Notes: generated by a model not told the origin, from the letters alone. A stretch of DNA of 64,000 nucleotides from Pedobacter sp. Leaf194 (GCF_001423945.1 NZ_LMPU01000010.1:278080-342079); one strand, 5' to 3'. Shown: positions 15,857 through 26,800, numbered from the stretch's first letter. Numbers and translations: made by a program.

Positions 15857-18625
15857 TTAGTTCCTTCTTCCACCGCCAGCTCCAAATCCTCCGCCCCGGT
15901 TTCTGTCGCCCATTCCGTTACTACGCAGATTATTTCTGTTTTTCCCACCCATTCTGTTAAGTGTGTAAGTAAAGGAAAACATGAAATAGCGTTTGAGCAC
16001 ATTGTAACTAACATCCTGAATGGTATTGTTATTTGCCGTTCTGGTAATGCCCTGATTTTCGTTTAGCAAATCGTTAATGGCCGCTTTGAAAGTACCCCGA
16101 TTTTTGAAAAACTGCTTACTGATGTAAGAATTTACGAGTGTAAACTTCGTGTCGAAGCCCTCTCCTCTCCCGGTATTTTGGTTATAATCGGCATCAACAT
16201 ACCAGCGAATATCTCCGGGAAACATATAACTTACAGAGATATTCGGGCTAAAGGTGTAATACCTGGTGTTCGAGTTTGGCTGAACTGAATAGGTAGATCG
16301 GTTAACAGAACCGCTTACACCTGCCGTAAGCTCGAGCTTCTCAAGATTTGAAACCAGCCGGTAACCATTTGTAAGCGACCAGCTGTTGGTAATATTTTTT
16401 AGCGAGTTGGTAAAATTTACGTCTCTGTCATAACTGCCATTTGCACTTATCTGGAAATTTAATTTATTCTCAGCCATAATTGGAAGGCTTAAAGATGAAG
16501 CGATTGACCCCGTGTAAGTTCCGCTCACATTTACCGGAAGGACTGCAATTTTACCCTGATTTATTCCACTTTGAATTAAGCTGCTGCTATTTGCGATTTT
16601 ATTTGAGGTTTGTGTAAGATTAAGATTGATAAACAACGACCTATTTTTACCAGCGGTAAAAGTATTGTATGCAACCCTCAAAGTATTGTTAAACTCAGGC
16701 TTTAAATCCGGATTGCCAAGCGGAATACTTTGCGTGTTAGTATTGTTCGGAATTGGCTGTAGCTGCTGGATGGTGGGTTGAGTAGTGCTTCCTCTATAAT
16801 TGATTACGAGCCGTTTGCTATTACTGAAATTATAGCGATACATGGCCGATGGTGTGTAGTTGAATACATTTTGTTTCAGCACATAATGCTGTGTTAAATT
16901 ATTGTTAGTTCGGTCTGTATTCTGAACCGCCATCCCAATATTCCAATTGTACTTTTTTCCATTTCCATTGAAGCTGAAACCCGCCGAATTTGTTAAAATG
17001 GTATTTTCATAAGAGTTACTGTAAGTTAAATCGAGTAAATCATATTGCAGCGTTGCCGGATTGTAATTATAGGTAAACCTATCGGATGTATTATGATTGT
17101 AGCCATTCTGGTAGTTAAATTCCAAACTAAGAATTTTAGATATTGGCTCGGTGTAAACCAATCGCGAACTTTGATTAATTGATTCTGACTGCTGATCGTT
17201 AAACTGATTGGTTACTTTTTGTGTCGTCGTCACTCCATTTATCGTATTATCAATAATGTTATTGTAGTTATCAGCGTCGTTATTATTAATACTTGTATTA
17301 AAGTTTAGCGATAGGGTTCTGCCTCTGCGCATAAATTTTCTTCGAAGCAATATGTTGTTGCTTATTGATGGAGCAGTAGAATGATTGTTTAAAGCCTGTG
17401 TTCCGTTCGTTACATAGCTGCTGTAATCTCTGGTGTAAATACTATTATTTAAACTTTCGTTATTGGTGTAGCTTAAGGTAGGTTGAATACGTAGCGATGT
17501 TAGTGAATCGATTTTAGTATCAATCATAAAATTTAACCGGTGATTTAACCTATCAGAAACATTATTTTGGTTGTTGTTGAATACAGTTGTGATATCGCCC
17601 AAAAGGTTTTGTGTAATGCTGTTTCTTAAAATAAGATTTTCGGTTTTATTGAAAAAGTAACTTGCACTAAGCTGAGTTTGGTCTGAGTAAGTATCTGCGA
17701 AGTTAAATCCTAAAGCATTTGTGGTGGTTATACCTGCGCTTCGGCCGCCTGTACCACCGTTGCCACCCAAACCACCGCCAAAATTTTGTTTATTTACATT
17801 GTTAAATTGAGCAATAACACTCATTTGCTGGTCTTTATTAAACCGGTTTACGTTCGCGTTCACGTCGTACCTGTCATTAGAGCCGTAACCTGCGCTGCTG
17901 TTTCCAAAGTAGCCGTTCTTTTTGTCTTTCCTCGTGGTTATATTAATGATTTTCGTGCGTGTGCCATCATCTATACCGGTAAACTGTGCCTGATCGGAAA
18001 GCTCATCAATAATTTGAATCTTATCAACCATATCTGCAGGGAGGTTTTTAGTTGCAAGCAAAGGGTCGTTTCCAAAAAATTCCTTACCGTCCACTTTAAC
18101 TTTTGTAATGGTTTCACCTTGTGCCTTTACCGCCCCTGCTTTATCAACTTCAACGCCTGGTAATTTTTTAAGCAAATCTTCAACAACAGCATTTTCTACC
18201 GTTTTAAACGAACTTGCATTAAATTCTAGCGTATCTTTTTTAACCACGATAGGCGGCACCTCTGCCTTAATTTCTACCGTTTGTAAATCGATGCTTCCTG
18301 TGGCCAATATAATATCGCCAAGGTTCACATCTGCTTTATCTGCAGCAACGGTAAAATCTTTATTTGCATTTTTTAAGCCCAGAAAAGCGGCGTACAAACG
18401 GTAGCTGCCGGGTTGGAGGTTTTTAAAAATAAACCTGCCATCTGTCGCCGTGGTTGTAGCACCAACAACGCTCGAATCTTTCAAATTTTTAATGGCAACA
18501 GAGGCGTAATCTAAGGGTTTCTTATCTTGAGATTGAATAACTCTTCCACTAACCGATCCCGATTTTTGCTGGGCATAAACAAAAGAAAAAGAAAGCAGGA
18601 GCAGGCTGGTAAAAAGTATCTTCAT
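15857..18625 (-). CDS. Outer-membrane beta-barrel receptor with N-terminal regulatory-like domain
   Basis: This 922-residue protein has a signal peptide (MKILFTSLLLLSFSFVYAQ), a CarboxypepD_reg-like beta sandwich (SGSVSGRVIQSQDKKPLDYA, residues about 22-105), a TonB plug-like region (VEDLLKKLPGVEVDK, KVKVDGKEFFGNDP) and a long C-terminal outer-membrane barrel. It fits the outer membrane beta-barrel family (OMP_b-brl_3 type) related to TonB-dependent receptors. The C-terminus is rich in G, N and R (NRGGGFGAGGGRRN). I cannot tell its substrate. It lies downstream of a close paralog on the same strand, with a bidirectional terminator between them, so the pair arose by tandem duplication. Confidence 0.88.
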   Translation of the reverse strand: MKILFTSLLLLSFSFVYAQQKSGSVSGRVIQSQDKKPLDYASVAIKNLKDSSVVGATTTATDGRFIFKNLQPGSYRLYAAFLGLKNANKDFTVAADKADVNLGDIILATGSIDLQTVEIKAEVPPIVVKKDTLEFNASSFKTVENAVVEDLLKKLPGVEVDKAGAVKAQGETITKVKVDGKEFFGNDPLLATKNLPADMVDKIQIIDELSDQAQFTGIDDGTRTKIINITTRKDKKNGYFGNSSAGYGSNDRYDVNANVNRFNKDQQMSVIAQFNNVNKQNFGGGLGGNGGTGGRSAGITTTNALGFNFADTYSDQTQLSASYFFNKTENLILRNSITQNLLGDITTVFNNNQNNVSDRLNHRLNFMIDTKIDSLTSLRIQPTLSYTNNESLNNSIYTRDYSSYVTNGTQALNNHSTAPSISNNILLRRKFMRRGRTLSLNFNTSINNNDADNYNNIIDNTINGVTTTQKVTNQFNDQQSESINQSSRLVYTEPISKILSLEFNYQNGYNHNTSDRFTYNYNPATLQYDLLDLTYSNSYENTILTNSAGFSFNGNGKKYNWNIGMAVQNTDRTNNNLTQHYVLKQNVFNYTPSAMYRYNFSNSKRLVINYRGSTTQPTIQQLQPIPNNTNTQSIPLGNPDLKPEFNNTLRVAYNTFTAGKNRSLFINLNLTQTSNKIANSSSLIQSGINQGKIAVLPVNVSGTYTGSIASSLSLPIMAENKLNFQISANGSYDRDVNFTNSLKNITNSWSLTNGYRLVSNLEKLELTAGVSGSVNRSTYSVQPNSNTRYYTFSPNISVSYMFPGDIRWYVDADYNQNTGRGEGFDTKFTLVNSYISKQFFKNRGTFKAAINDLLNENQGITRTANNNTIQDVSYNVLKRYFMFSFTYTLNRMGGKNRNNLRSNGMGDRNRGGGFGAGGGRRN

Positions 18626-18718
18626 TTGGTTACATCGTGTGTTCTTTATCTAAGACCTTAAACTCTGGCGAGGGTTTGTTTAGGTCAGGTAACAATTGAA
18701 ATACAAAAGCAATTAAAC

Positions 18719-18754
18719 AAAAAAGGCCCGTTCGAATCTCGAACAGGCCTTTTT
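18719..18754 (-). terminator. Bidirectional terminator between the barrel genes
   Basis: AAAAAGGCC-GTTCGA and TCGAAC-GGCCTTTTT form a long stem around ATC with A and T tracts on both sides. It lies just after the 3' end of the upstream minus-strand gene (18777). Confidence 0.9.
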
Positions 18755-18776
18755 GTAAGCATCAAGTTTTTTTCAC

Positions 18777-21596
18777 TTAAAACCGAGGACGGCCTCCACC
18801 CTGGCCACCCATACCTGGCATTTGAACATCGTTACCGATATTTCTACCGCCAATACGTGTAAGTGAGTAAGTGAATGAGAACATATAATAACGTTTCAAA
18901 ACGTTGTAATTTAAATCGGTAATTGTATTTGCTGTAGCTGTACGACTAATACCCTGGTTTTGATTAAGCGCATCATTAACGGCGATTTTAAATGTACCGC
19001 GGTTTTTAAAGAACTGGCGACTGATGTAAGAATTTACCAGCGTGTAGTCTGTGTTATAAGCATCTCCGCGACCTGTGTTTTTATAGTAATCAAGATCTAT
19101 TGCTAAGCGAATGTTTCCTGGTAAAACATAAGAAACATCAAAACTCGGTGTAATGGTGTAAAAAGTATTGTTTGAATTGGGTTGTGCAGAATATGTTGCA
19201 CGGTTATATGTTCCGCCAATTCCTGCTGTAATGTCCCATTTATCCAAATTGGTCACAAACCTATACGTATTTCCTACCGTGAGCACATTCGTGATGTTTT
19301 CAATACCGCTGGTAATATTTGTTCCTCTTGAGTATTGTGTAGTTAACGTTGCATTTAAATTCAATTTGTTATTCGGGATAATGGGCTGGCCTAATACAAT
19401 ATTTGCATTGCCACTATAATTTCCGTTAACATTAATATATTGAGAAGCAATTTTGCCATAATTAACATCGTTCGGGTCGGTAACCGCAGATTGACTTGAA
19501 GCAAAGGCGTTAAACGTTTGTGTAAGGTTTAAAAACACCGCAAAGAAACGCATTTTTGCGAAGGCAAAATTATTGTATCTAACGCTCAATGTGTTGTTAA
19601 AAGCAGGCTTTAAGTTCGGGTTACCGATAATTACTGATTGGGTATTTGTATTATCAGGAATTGGTTGAATCTGATCGATTGTTGGTTGCTGCGTTGTTCC
19701 TCTATAATTTATTGTTAATCTTTTACTATTACTAAAGTTATACCTAAACTGCGCAGATGGCGTTAAATTCACAAAGTTTTGAGAGAACACCACGCCAGTT
19801 GTAAGGTTAGTGTTTTCTCTGTGAGTTTGCTGACCGGCAACACCAATATTGAAATTGTACTTCTTTTGGTTAACGGTATAACTCAAACCGGCAGCATTTG
19901 TAAGCGTTTGGTTTTCGTAGTGATTTGAATAAGTATTATCAACAATATCGAAGTTACCTGTAATGCTGTTAAAGTTTAAAACATTCCTATCAGATGTGCT
20001 ATTGTTTATTCCATTCTGATAATTCAATTCTAAACTTGTTGTTTTAGACAATGGCTCTGTATAAACAACCCTTGTCGAATTTGTGATGTTATGGCTGTTC
20101 AAATCGTTCAACTGATTTGTAAGTTTCTGTGTAGTTATGCCATTTACAGTATTGTTGTCGAGAATATAATTGATGTTGTCAGAATCGCTATCATTTATCG
20201 ATGTGTTTACATTTAACGACAATGTACGACCTCTGCGTTTGAATTTTTTCCTCACTAAAATATTGTTATTAATCACCGGCGTGGAATTACTTGTTGTGTA
20301 ACTTTGATTACCAACTGTATTCGAAGCACCGGTAGCAATTACGTTATTTCTAACATAATTATTCAGGCTAAGCCCATCATTTTCAGTATAGGCAATATTT
20401 GGCTGAATCTTAATACTTGTAGAAGAATCCAGTTTGGTATCTATCATAAAATTCAACCTATGGTTAGACCGATCACTATTACTGTTTAAGTAATTATTTA
20501 CATTCTGAGAGGTATTACCCAACAGCGTTTGAGTACTGCTGGTTTGCTCATTAAACACAGAAGACTTATTGAAAAAATAACTTCCCTGAATCTGAGTACC
20601 ATCTTTGTAAGTATCACCAAAGTTCAAACCAGCTGCATTAGTTGTTGTAATACCGCCACCAGCAGATGTGCCACCGCCACCGCCGCCGCCGCCACGACCG
20701 TTACCACCACCGCCAAAACCATTGCCCTGACCGTTACCACCGCCAAAGTTCTGTTTATTTACGTTATTAAACTGTCCGATGAAACTAAATTGCTGATCAT
20801 TATTAAACTTGTTCACGTTTAAACTCGCATCGTAACGATCATTGGTTCCATAACCAACAGTGCTATTGCCAAAGTAGCCTTTTTTCATACCGCTTTTGGT
20901 TGTGATGTTTAAGATCTTGGTTCTTGTACCATCATCAACACCGGTAAATTGCGCTTGTTCGGATAGTTCATCGATCACCTGAATTTTATCTACCATATCC
21001 GCAGGAAGATTCTTGGTCGCCAATAATGGGTCACTACCAAAAAACTCCTTACCATCAACCTTAACTTTTGTTACGGTTTCACCGCCCGCCTTAATGCTAC
21101 CATCTTTCGCAACTTCAACGCCAGGCAGTTTCTTCAACACATCCTCAACCACAGCATTTTCTCGAACTTTAACCGATTTTGCATCATATTCAAGCGTATC
21201 CTTTTTTACTACAACGGTTGGCACCTGCGCAGTAACGTTTACGGTATTTAAATCTAAGCCATCATCAGCCATGGCAACATCGCCAACATTTACGGCTGCC
21301 TTTACCACAGTTACATTCTTGTTTGTGGTTTTTAAACCAAGGAATGCGGCAATTATTCTGTAATTACCTGCCGGGATATTTTTAAAAGAGAAAGTTCCAT
21401 CAGAATTTGATTGGCCAGATGCGACAACGCTCGAATCTTTTAAACTTTTAATTGCGATTGTAGCATAATCTACAGGCTTTTTATCTTTGGCATTAATTAC
21501 CCGGCCATTAACCGAACCAGTATTCTGCGCCTGTGCAAAGTATCCACAAAAAATTAGAACAAGAAATATTGCTCCGCGAACGTAAATTTTCATCAA
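18777..21596 (-). CDS. Outer-membrane beta-barrel receptor, paralog of the next gene
   Basis: This 939-residue protein has the same layout as the gene at 15857-18625: a signal peptide (about residues 1-23), a regulatory-like beta sandwich beginning TGSVNGRVINAKDKKPVDYA, a plug-like domain with VEDVLKKLPGVEVAKDGS and TKVKVDGKEFFGSDP, and a barrel ending YYMFSFTYSLTRIGG. A glycine-rich insert lies at about residues 290-315, in the region where the paralog has GGGLGGNGGTGG. It probably sits in the outer membrane as a transporter or exported-protein partner; substrate unknown. It has its own terminator, so the two genes are separate transcripts or only partly linked. Confidence 0.88.
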   Translation of the reverse strand: MMKIYVRGAIFLVLIFCGYFAQAQNTGSVNGRVINAKDKKPVDYATIAIKSLKDSSVVASGQSNSDGTFSFKNIPAGNYRIIAAFLGLKTTNKNVTVVKAAVNVGDVAMADDGLDLNTVNVTAQVPTVVVKKDTLEYDAKSVKVRENAVVEDVLKKLPGVEVAKDGSIKAGGETVTKVKVDGKEFFGSDPLLATKNLPADMVDKIQVIDELSEQAQFTGVDDGTRTKILNITTKSGMKKGYFGNSTVGYGTNDRYDASLNVNKFNNDQQFSFIGQFNNVNKQNFGGGNGQGNGFGGGGNGRGGGGGGGGTSAGGGITTTNAAGLNFGDTYKDGTQIQGSYFFNKSSVFNEQTSSTQTLLGNTSQNVNNYLNSNSDRSNHRLNFMIDTKLDSSTSIKIQPNIAYTENDGLSLNNYVRNNVIATGASNTVGNQSYTTSNSTPVINNNILVRKKFKRRGRTLSLNVNTSINDSDSDNINYILDNNTVNGITTQKLTNQLNDLNSHNITNSTRVVYTEPLSKTTSLELNYQNGINNSTSDRNVLNFNSITGNFDIVDNTYSNHYENQTLTNAAGLSYTVNQKKYNFNIGVAGQQTHRENTNLTTGVVFSQNFVNLTPSAQFRYNFSNSKRLTINYRGTTQQPTIDQIQPIPDNTNTQSVIIGNPNLKPAFNNTLSVRYNNFAFAKMRFFAVFLNLTQTFNAFASSQSAVTDPNDVNYGKIASQYINVNGNYSGNANIVLGQPIIPNNKLNLNATLTTQYSRGTNITSGIENITNVLTVGNTYRFVTNLDKWDITAGIGGTYNRATYSAQPNSNNTFYTITPSFDVSYVLPGNIRLAIDLDYYKNTGRGDAYNTDYTLVNSYISRQFFKNRGTFKIAVNDALNQNQGISRTATANTITDLNYNVLKRYYMFSFTYSLTRIGGRNIGNDVQMPGMGGQGGGRPRF

Positions 21597-21739
21597 AATA
21601 TAAATATAAGTATTACTAAACTATGCTATCAGACTTAAGGATTGCCCAAAGGTTTGTTAAGGAGTGTTAAAAGTTCGGTAACATTTTAAATACAGCGCCA
21701 AAATCCAAGGTTATGCTGTAAATTAAACGGTATAATAGT

Positions 21740-21865
21740 TTATTTGCGGGCAGCAGGGTAAGATTTGTAGTAAACCTTAGGGCAGTTACAGCCTTTTTTA
21801 AAAATACCGCAACCATTTAAACCCAACAGGACAACTAAGCAGATTAAACTAATTTTTCTTTTCAT
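21740..21865 (-). CDS. 41-residue lipoprotein
   Basis: This short frame starts at an ATG inside the end of the VanZ-like gene (17-base overlap, other frame) and ends with TAA at 21740. It encodes a lysine-rich start, a hydrophobic segment and the lipobox LGLNGC (lipid cysteine at residue 19). A mature tail of 23 residues follows, with GIFKKGCNCPKVYYKSYP. Small lipoproteins of the CGxFKKxCxCP kind recur in Bacteroidota as far as I recall. The overlap suggests translational coupling to the gene upstream. Function unknown. Confidence 0.65.
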   Translation of the reverse strand: MKRKISLICLVVLLGLNGCGIFKKGCNCPKVYYKSYPAARK

Positions 21866-22268
21866 CGAAATTTAACTTATGCAGTAAAATGTAGCTAAAT
21901 ACAGCCATAAAACAGCCTAACATGTCGCAGGCAAAGTCCCACCACTCAGCAGAACGATAAGTAAAAACTTTCCATTGCAATAACTCAATTCCTCCACCAA
22001 TTAATGCACTGATTAAAATGATTTTGAAAATTGTTAAGGTTCTAAATCCAAAATTATTCTGGTATTTTATCTTTCCGTAAAAAAGAAGTACCGATAGAAT
22101 AAAGAAGAATCCAAGATGGGTCATTTTATCAAAACCCTCAAAAAAGAAACCGCCACTTTTGGTTTCGGGCATTCTGATATTGCAAAGCACTAAAATTACC
22201 GCAGTCCAGAAAATGGCCCACTTTTGATGTTTTAGTGCTTTGAACACAGTATTCGAACTAGGCTCCAA
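21849..22268 (-). CDS. VanZ-like family membrane protein
   Basis: This 139-residue protein has about four transmembrane helices and the VanZ-like signatures [20 protein letters not shown] and [22 protein letters not shown]. VanZ itself gives low-level teicoplanin resistance, but most family members have no known role. The start overlaps the end of gcvH by 11 bases, so the two are cotranscribed. The order sprA, gcvH, vanZ-like is conserved in many Bacteroidota. Confidence 0.85.
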   Translation of the reverse strand: MEPSSNTVFKALKHQKWAIFWTAVILVLCNIRMPETKSGGFFFEGFDKMTHLGFFFILSVLLFYGKIKYQNNFGFRTLTIFKIILISALIGGGIELLQWKVFTYRSAEWWDFACDMLGCFMAVFSYILLHKLNFDEKKN

Positions 22269-22638
22269 CTAAAGATTGGTATGCATCTGCAGATAATAAA
22301 TCTTCCACTTCTGCTAAATCAGATAATGAAACTTTCACCATCCAACCTTTACCATAAGGATCAGAATTTACCAATTCAGGATTATCATTTAATTCAGTAT
22401 TAATTTCCAAAACTGTTCCGGTTACGGGCATAAATAGGTCAGAAACTGTTTTCACGGCTTCAACTGTGCCAAAAACTTCTTCTTTTGCAACTTCCGAACC
22501 AACGCTGTTTATATCGACATAAACAATATCGCCTAGTTCGCGTTGTGCGAAATCTGTAATGCCGATTAATGCTTCACTGCCTTCTACCTTAACCCACTCG
22601 TGGTCTTTGGTGTATTTTAATTCTGATGGAAAATTCAT
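22258..22638 (-). CDS. gcvH: Glycine cleavage system H protein
   Basis: The H protein (126 residues) carries the lipoyl arm that shuttles the aminomethyl group in glycine cleavage. The lipoylated lysine is K63 in EAVKTVSDL, within the usual [20 protein letters not shown] context. The N-terminal [12 protein letters not shown] is also typical. A -7-like TAACTTTG lies at 22660-22667 on the minus strand. Other glycine cleavage genes are not in this window, though glyA is at 59655. Confidence 0.97.
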   Translation of the reverse strand: MNFPSELKYTKDHEWVKVEGSEALIGITDFAQRELGDIVYVDINSVGSEVAKEEVFGTVEAVKTVSDLFMPVTGTVLEINTELNDNPELVNSDPYGKGWMVKVSLSDLAEVEDLLSADAYQSLVGA

Positions 22639-22740
22639 TTGTTTCTAATTTGTTTGTTCCAAAGTTAGTTAGGATTTTCAAGATTTCAGTTTTTTAACGC
22701 TAAAAATGTTAAGGTTTACCATTTTTAACCAAAAAAGTTA

Positions 22741-22935
22741 TCATTAATTTAAACTAAATCTCAAACTAAGTCCAAAATTACTAAATGAGTATTGAAGGTT
22801 CGACCGGTATAAGGCTTTGTAATGTTAGAGTTTGATATTAAACTTCTGATTTAACATAATCAATGCTAAGTCTCAAGGTGATATTTCTAGCGCTAGTTCC
22901 GTTTTTTAAAGATAGAAACATATCGTAAATAACTG
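22741..22935 (-). pseudogene. Decayed second copy of the sprA 3' end
   Basis: Bases 22741 to about 22905 closely repeat the sprA terminal bases from 23816 to about 23990, including AATTACTAAATGAG and TATAAGGCTTTGTAATGTT. Small deletions break the frame, for example the loss of about 11 bases after TTTGATATTAAAC. Similarity fades past the CAGTTATTTAC match near 22925-22935. An open frame at 22838-23032 (64 residues) is a hybrid that ends in this copy (ARNITLRLSIDYV against sprA AKNITLRPSVDYV) and is probably not a real gene. Confidence 0.75.
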
Positions 22936-23021
22936 CGGTCCCAAGTGTCTGCGCTAAGACGCTGTACGCTTCGGTTTTGAGCGTAACTGCGTCGGACTGG
23001 CAATAAGTAAAGAGTTCTAGA

Positions 23022-23246
23022 TTAAGCGGCAATTGACCCTCTTGCGAGGTTATTTATTTCTTTAATAATTGAGGCTTGAATCTTAGCGTCATCAACTGGC
23101 ACAAGAAACCCATTACGCTCTATTAGGCATCCTTTTTCTATGCCATCAATAAATACACGACACTTATCAAGGCCATCTTGAATTTGATTGAGGATAACGA
23201 CATCCCCATTTACAAATAAAATTCGGGTTTTATATTTCTTAAACAT
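23022..23246 (-). CDS. Hypothetical 74-residue protein
   Basis: The frame begins MFKKYKTRILFVNGDVVILN and is mostly beta-like, ending INNLARGSIAA. It has no signal peptide or membrane segment. I do not recognise it. It sits in the debris between the two sprA ends and overlaps the hybrid frame downstream, so it may be a remnant or an inserted small gene. Coding is uncertain. Confidence 0.35.
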   Translation of the reverse strand: MFKKYKTRILFVNGDVVILNQIQDGLDKCRVFIDGIEKGCLIERNGFLVPVDDAKIQASIIKEINNLARGSIAA

Positions 23247-23819
23247 GTTCTCAAAAGTTAGGTTAACCTCTTTTTACAACATGCGTACCATTTTCATTAA
23301 TAATCTGTCAGCACCTTAAACACTGAAAGAATAAACCTGTTTTAAGCTCCTTAGTGTACATTATACACACTAGAAAAATAAAATATTTTGCTTGAGTATG
23401 TTATCGAATAATGCGACAAAAAATCAATATTCATGTCTTTATTTAAAGACACTAAACGTTCAAAATGTAGCTTAACCGACAGCGTTTTGTCATTTGGCGA
23501 TTGACATATCAATGGCCTTTCAACTGAATTTAATGAATCAGCATTGGATAACGATATTCAAAATTTAAGTATCATGAACTTAAGGAGGAGAAGTTTGAAG
23601 GCTTTTCAGCCTTCTGGCAAATTAAAAAATCTCAATTTAGAGCGGACTTCAATTCCTAAAACATATATAAAAAATACATGGTAGCTAGCAATTTCAGAAA
23701 ATAGACTTTTACAGGATTATTGGTCAAAATAATTTCTTCGATATACTAACAACTGAAGAACCTATGATTGAGCGGAAAGAAGATGAATGACAATTTTTTT
23801 CTCACCATAAATATCACCA
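23247..23819. other. Gene-free stretch with hairpins and debris
   Basis: No intact gene is visible in these 573 bases. Three short perfect or near-perfect palindromes occur: TAGTGT-ACATTAT-ACACACTA near 23352, TGTCTTT-ATTT-AAAGACA at 23434-23451, and GAAGGC-TTTTCA-GCCTTC at 23597-23614. A plus-strand frame ending at 23659 reads HELKEEKFEGFSAFWQIKK but has no start, so it may be a fragment of a lost gene. The stretch interrupts the normally tight sprA-gcvH neighbourhood. Confidence 0.5.
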
Positions 23820-26800
23820 TTAATTTAAAGTAAATCTCAAACTAAATCCAAAATTACTAAATGAGGTATTGAAGGTTTGAGAGGTATAAGGCTTTGTAAT
23901 GTTAGAGTCGTAGAAAAGTTTGATATTAAACTTTTGATTTAAAACATAATCAACGCTAGGTCTTAAGGTAATGTTCTTAGCGCCAGATGAAATTTCGGCT
24001 TCCTCAACATCTGCCCGGTAAATAACTGTTTTGTTATCTCTAATGGCAACATCAAGTTTAAAATCCATATTGTTATCCATCTTTAAACTTTTAAACCAAC
24101 CAAAAGGAAAACGGAATTTTGTGGTACGATAGCCTAAACCTAACACCACATTATTTTCTGATAACTGTGCGAGCTGGCTATTTGACAAGCTTAAACCCAG
24201 CAACCGCGAACGATTTAATTCGAAAGTTGCAGTAAGGTTGTTTTTTAATCTTGTATCTACACCAATTAGTGGCGAAAAGTATTCTGAAACCGTAACCTGA
24301 GCAAACTGGAACTGAGGAAGAAAATTATTATTGGCATCTCTTGCGCTCGAATAGCCGTTATTTTCCTGATAGCGAAGCAGCGAATTGTAGCCGTTGATAT
24401 TATATGCAGAACGATAACCATGTTTAATATCGATTGAAGAAAATCTATCTGCAATAAATGGAATGCTCGTTAAACCGCTATAGGTTAAACTCCAGTTTGG
24501 TAGGGGGATTTTAGGGAACGAGTTCATTGAGGATGTGCTAGCATCTTTGCCGGAGTACGCTGCTAAAAATGCCGAGATAACTACATCCTGACTTTCTTTG
24601 CCATACCCGTCGGCAAATCCATTTGCTTGTCCGGCTGAATTTGGATTTTGACCACCCAAACGCTGCGAAATTATCATTCTGTTAGACATGAAGCGGTTGT
24701 ACAATGCAGAAACCGTATTGGCATTACTTTCTTTGAATGCCGTACCCAGGGTGATGTAAGAAATGCTGTAGTCGCCGGTTGTAATTGCACTCAAGTTCTC
24801 GAAAGAAGAAACACTGGCAACGTATCTGAAATTGGTCGAGAAATTTCTCGTTTGTGCACGGTTCGCCCTTAACGTAATTCTTAAATCCCTTATCGGCTCC
24901 AACTGTCCGGTTAATTGAAAATCTTCCCGAAGCGTGTTCACGTACATTTGCGTTTGCAAAGTATCAGTTGTTAGCCAACCGTTGTTTAAGGCCATGTCTC
25001 TTATATCCCGCTGACTGCCAAAAACAAAGCCCAATCCAGGCGCTCCGCTTACATTATCAATACCAAAATACCTGCTTCTTGGCAAGTAACCAGGCAAAAA
25101 CGTACCCTTTGTTTGCACGTAGTTTATGTTTACATTTTTTAAACTGGTTACCAGATTGATGAAGAAATTCTTTGCTTTACTGCCCCCCTGAATGTTGCCC
25201 GCGTTTCTGATGAAACCAAACTTGTTATAAAGGGTAGTTAAGTTTAAGGTGGGGTTTACCTGGATATTTCTGCTATTTTGTATGGTATTACCTAAATTTA
25301 TATTCGGATCAATAAGGGTTGCCAGAGGTTCAGTTTGCCAGTTAAAGTTTGTTCCGTATTTTGTTAATAAAGTAATCCAGTTTAAACCCGGAATTTTATT
25401 AATCGGAACCGCATAGGTAACATTTAAATTGTGATTATAATCTGTCGTACGGCCTAAACGTTTCAAGTTTTCCCAAACTGTATCGCGTTTCAAACCATCA
25501 ATCCTGCCGTCTGGTTCATCTATAATGGAGTAATTGGTCGCATTAAAATCAAGCTGCAATGAGCGGGTTAAATTCCAGGCAATGCCATAAATGCGGCTCA
25601 TGCGGAAATTTTTGTTAAAGGTAGTTCCGTAACCACTTTGCAATAATGGAATTGCATTATTAGGATCGTTATTTCTCAACGTATTTTCCGAATAAAGTCG
25701 ATCTACATCAACCCTGAAATTAATTGCGCTCGGCAAAATACTGAAGTTGAAATCCTTCAATATGGCGAGCATATTCGATTTGATGATTTTTTCAAATGGC
25801 GCATAACTCTTCGCTTCCCGCGAATAACTGTATTGCAACGAGCCCCTATACGTGTTTTGAATACTGCTTTGGTTGATAAAGTCGCGGTGATCGTATTGCG
25901 TGTAAGCGTAACTGGCAGAGAAATTCTCGATGTCCCAAAGCCTTACCGGCTTGCTATTATTTATACGTTCTTTGCGAACATTGGTAAAATTTATTCCCCT
26001 TCTAACCGTATAATCTTGTGCAAAGTTTAAAATCGAATCCTTTTCTGCCTTTGTAGCTTGCTCCAGCGCATTTTTTAATTCTATATCCGGTGTTTTAGGA
26101 TTATACTGAGGAGTGGAAACCTGCTTTGAATAACTTACATACATCGGAATTTTAACGCCTGATTTCTGAGGTAAAAATTTACCCAATTCTACGGCTGATG
26201 ACACATCTAACAAAGTATTGTCGGCCCGGTTGCGCTCGCTGACTTTTGAATCTATCGAACCGAAACCTATGGTAGATTTGCTGCCTGAAATATTAACGTC
26301 TGCAAAATCGGCTAATTTTAGATTTAAACGCCCGGTTGCAGCCCAGCCACCACGTTCATCAAATTCAGTTAACCTTAACTCATTAAACCAAACTAAAACA
26401 TTTTTATCCAGCCCATCATCGCCCTCGGGATTAACCTGGCTTCGCAATGGGTTTTTAACACCCAACATATAAACCCGAACCTTACTCATATCTGGCTGGC
26501 CTTTTACGATAATCGTTCTTACACCATCAGAATACGTAAACGGTACATTTATTGGCCATGGTGAACCATTTGCCTGCTTTGCCGAATTACGGGCGAGCTT
26601 TGCATTTTGAAACAATGTTAAGTCAATGTCTATCTGGTTTGCTGCAGGCCATATCGCATCAGGGTCTGTGGTGCCTGGAGAAGTTACCTTTAATGGTAAA
26701 ACATATTCGTAGTAATTATCTTGGTTATCCGTTCCGATCCTCAAAAAAGCGGCAACGTCATTATCGTTTAAAACCTGATTGTTCACCGCCTCGGCATGCA

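Noticed and set aside
22838..23032. 64-residue minus-strand frame
   Set aside because: Its second half is the decayed sprA copy, and the first half has no recognisable features. I treat it as a chance hybrid.
23022..23246. Glycosyltransferase fragment, suggested by NGFLVPVDDA
   Set aside because: The resemblance is one short motif. The frame begins cleanly at its own ATG and lacks any other family residue.
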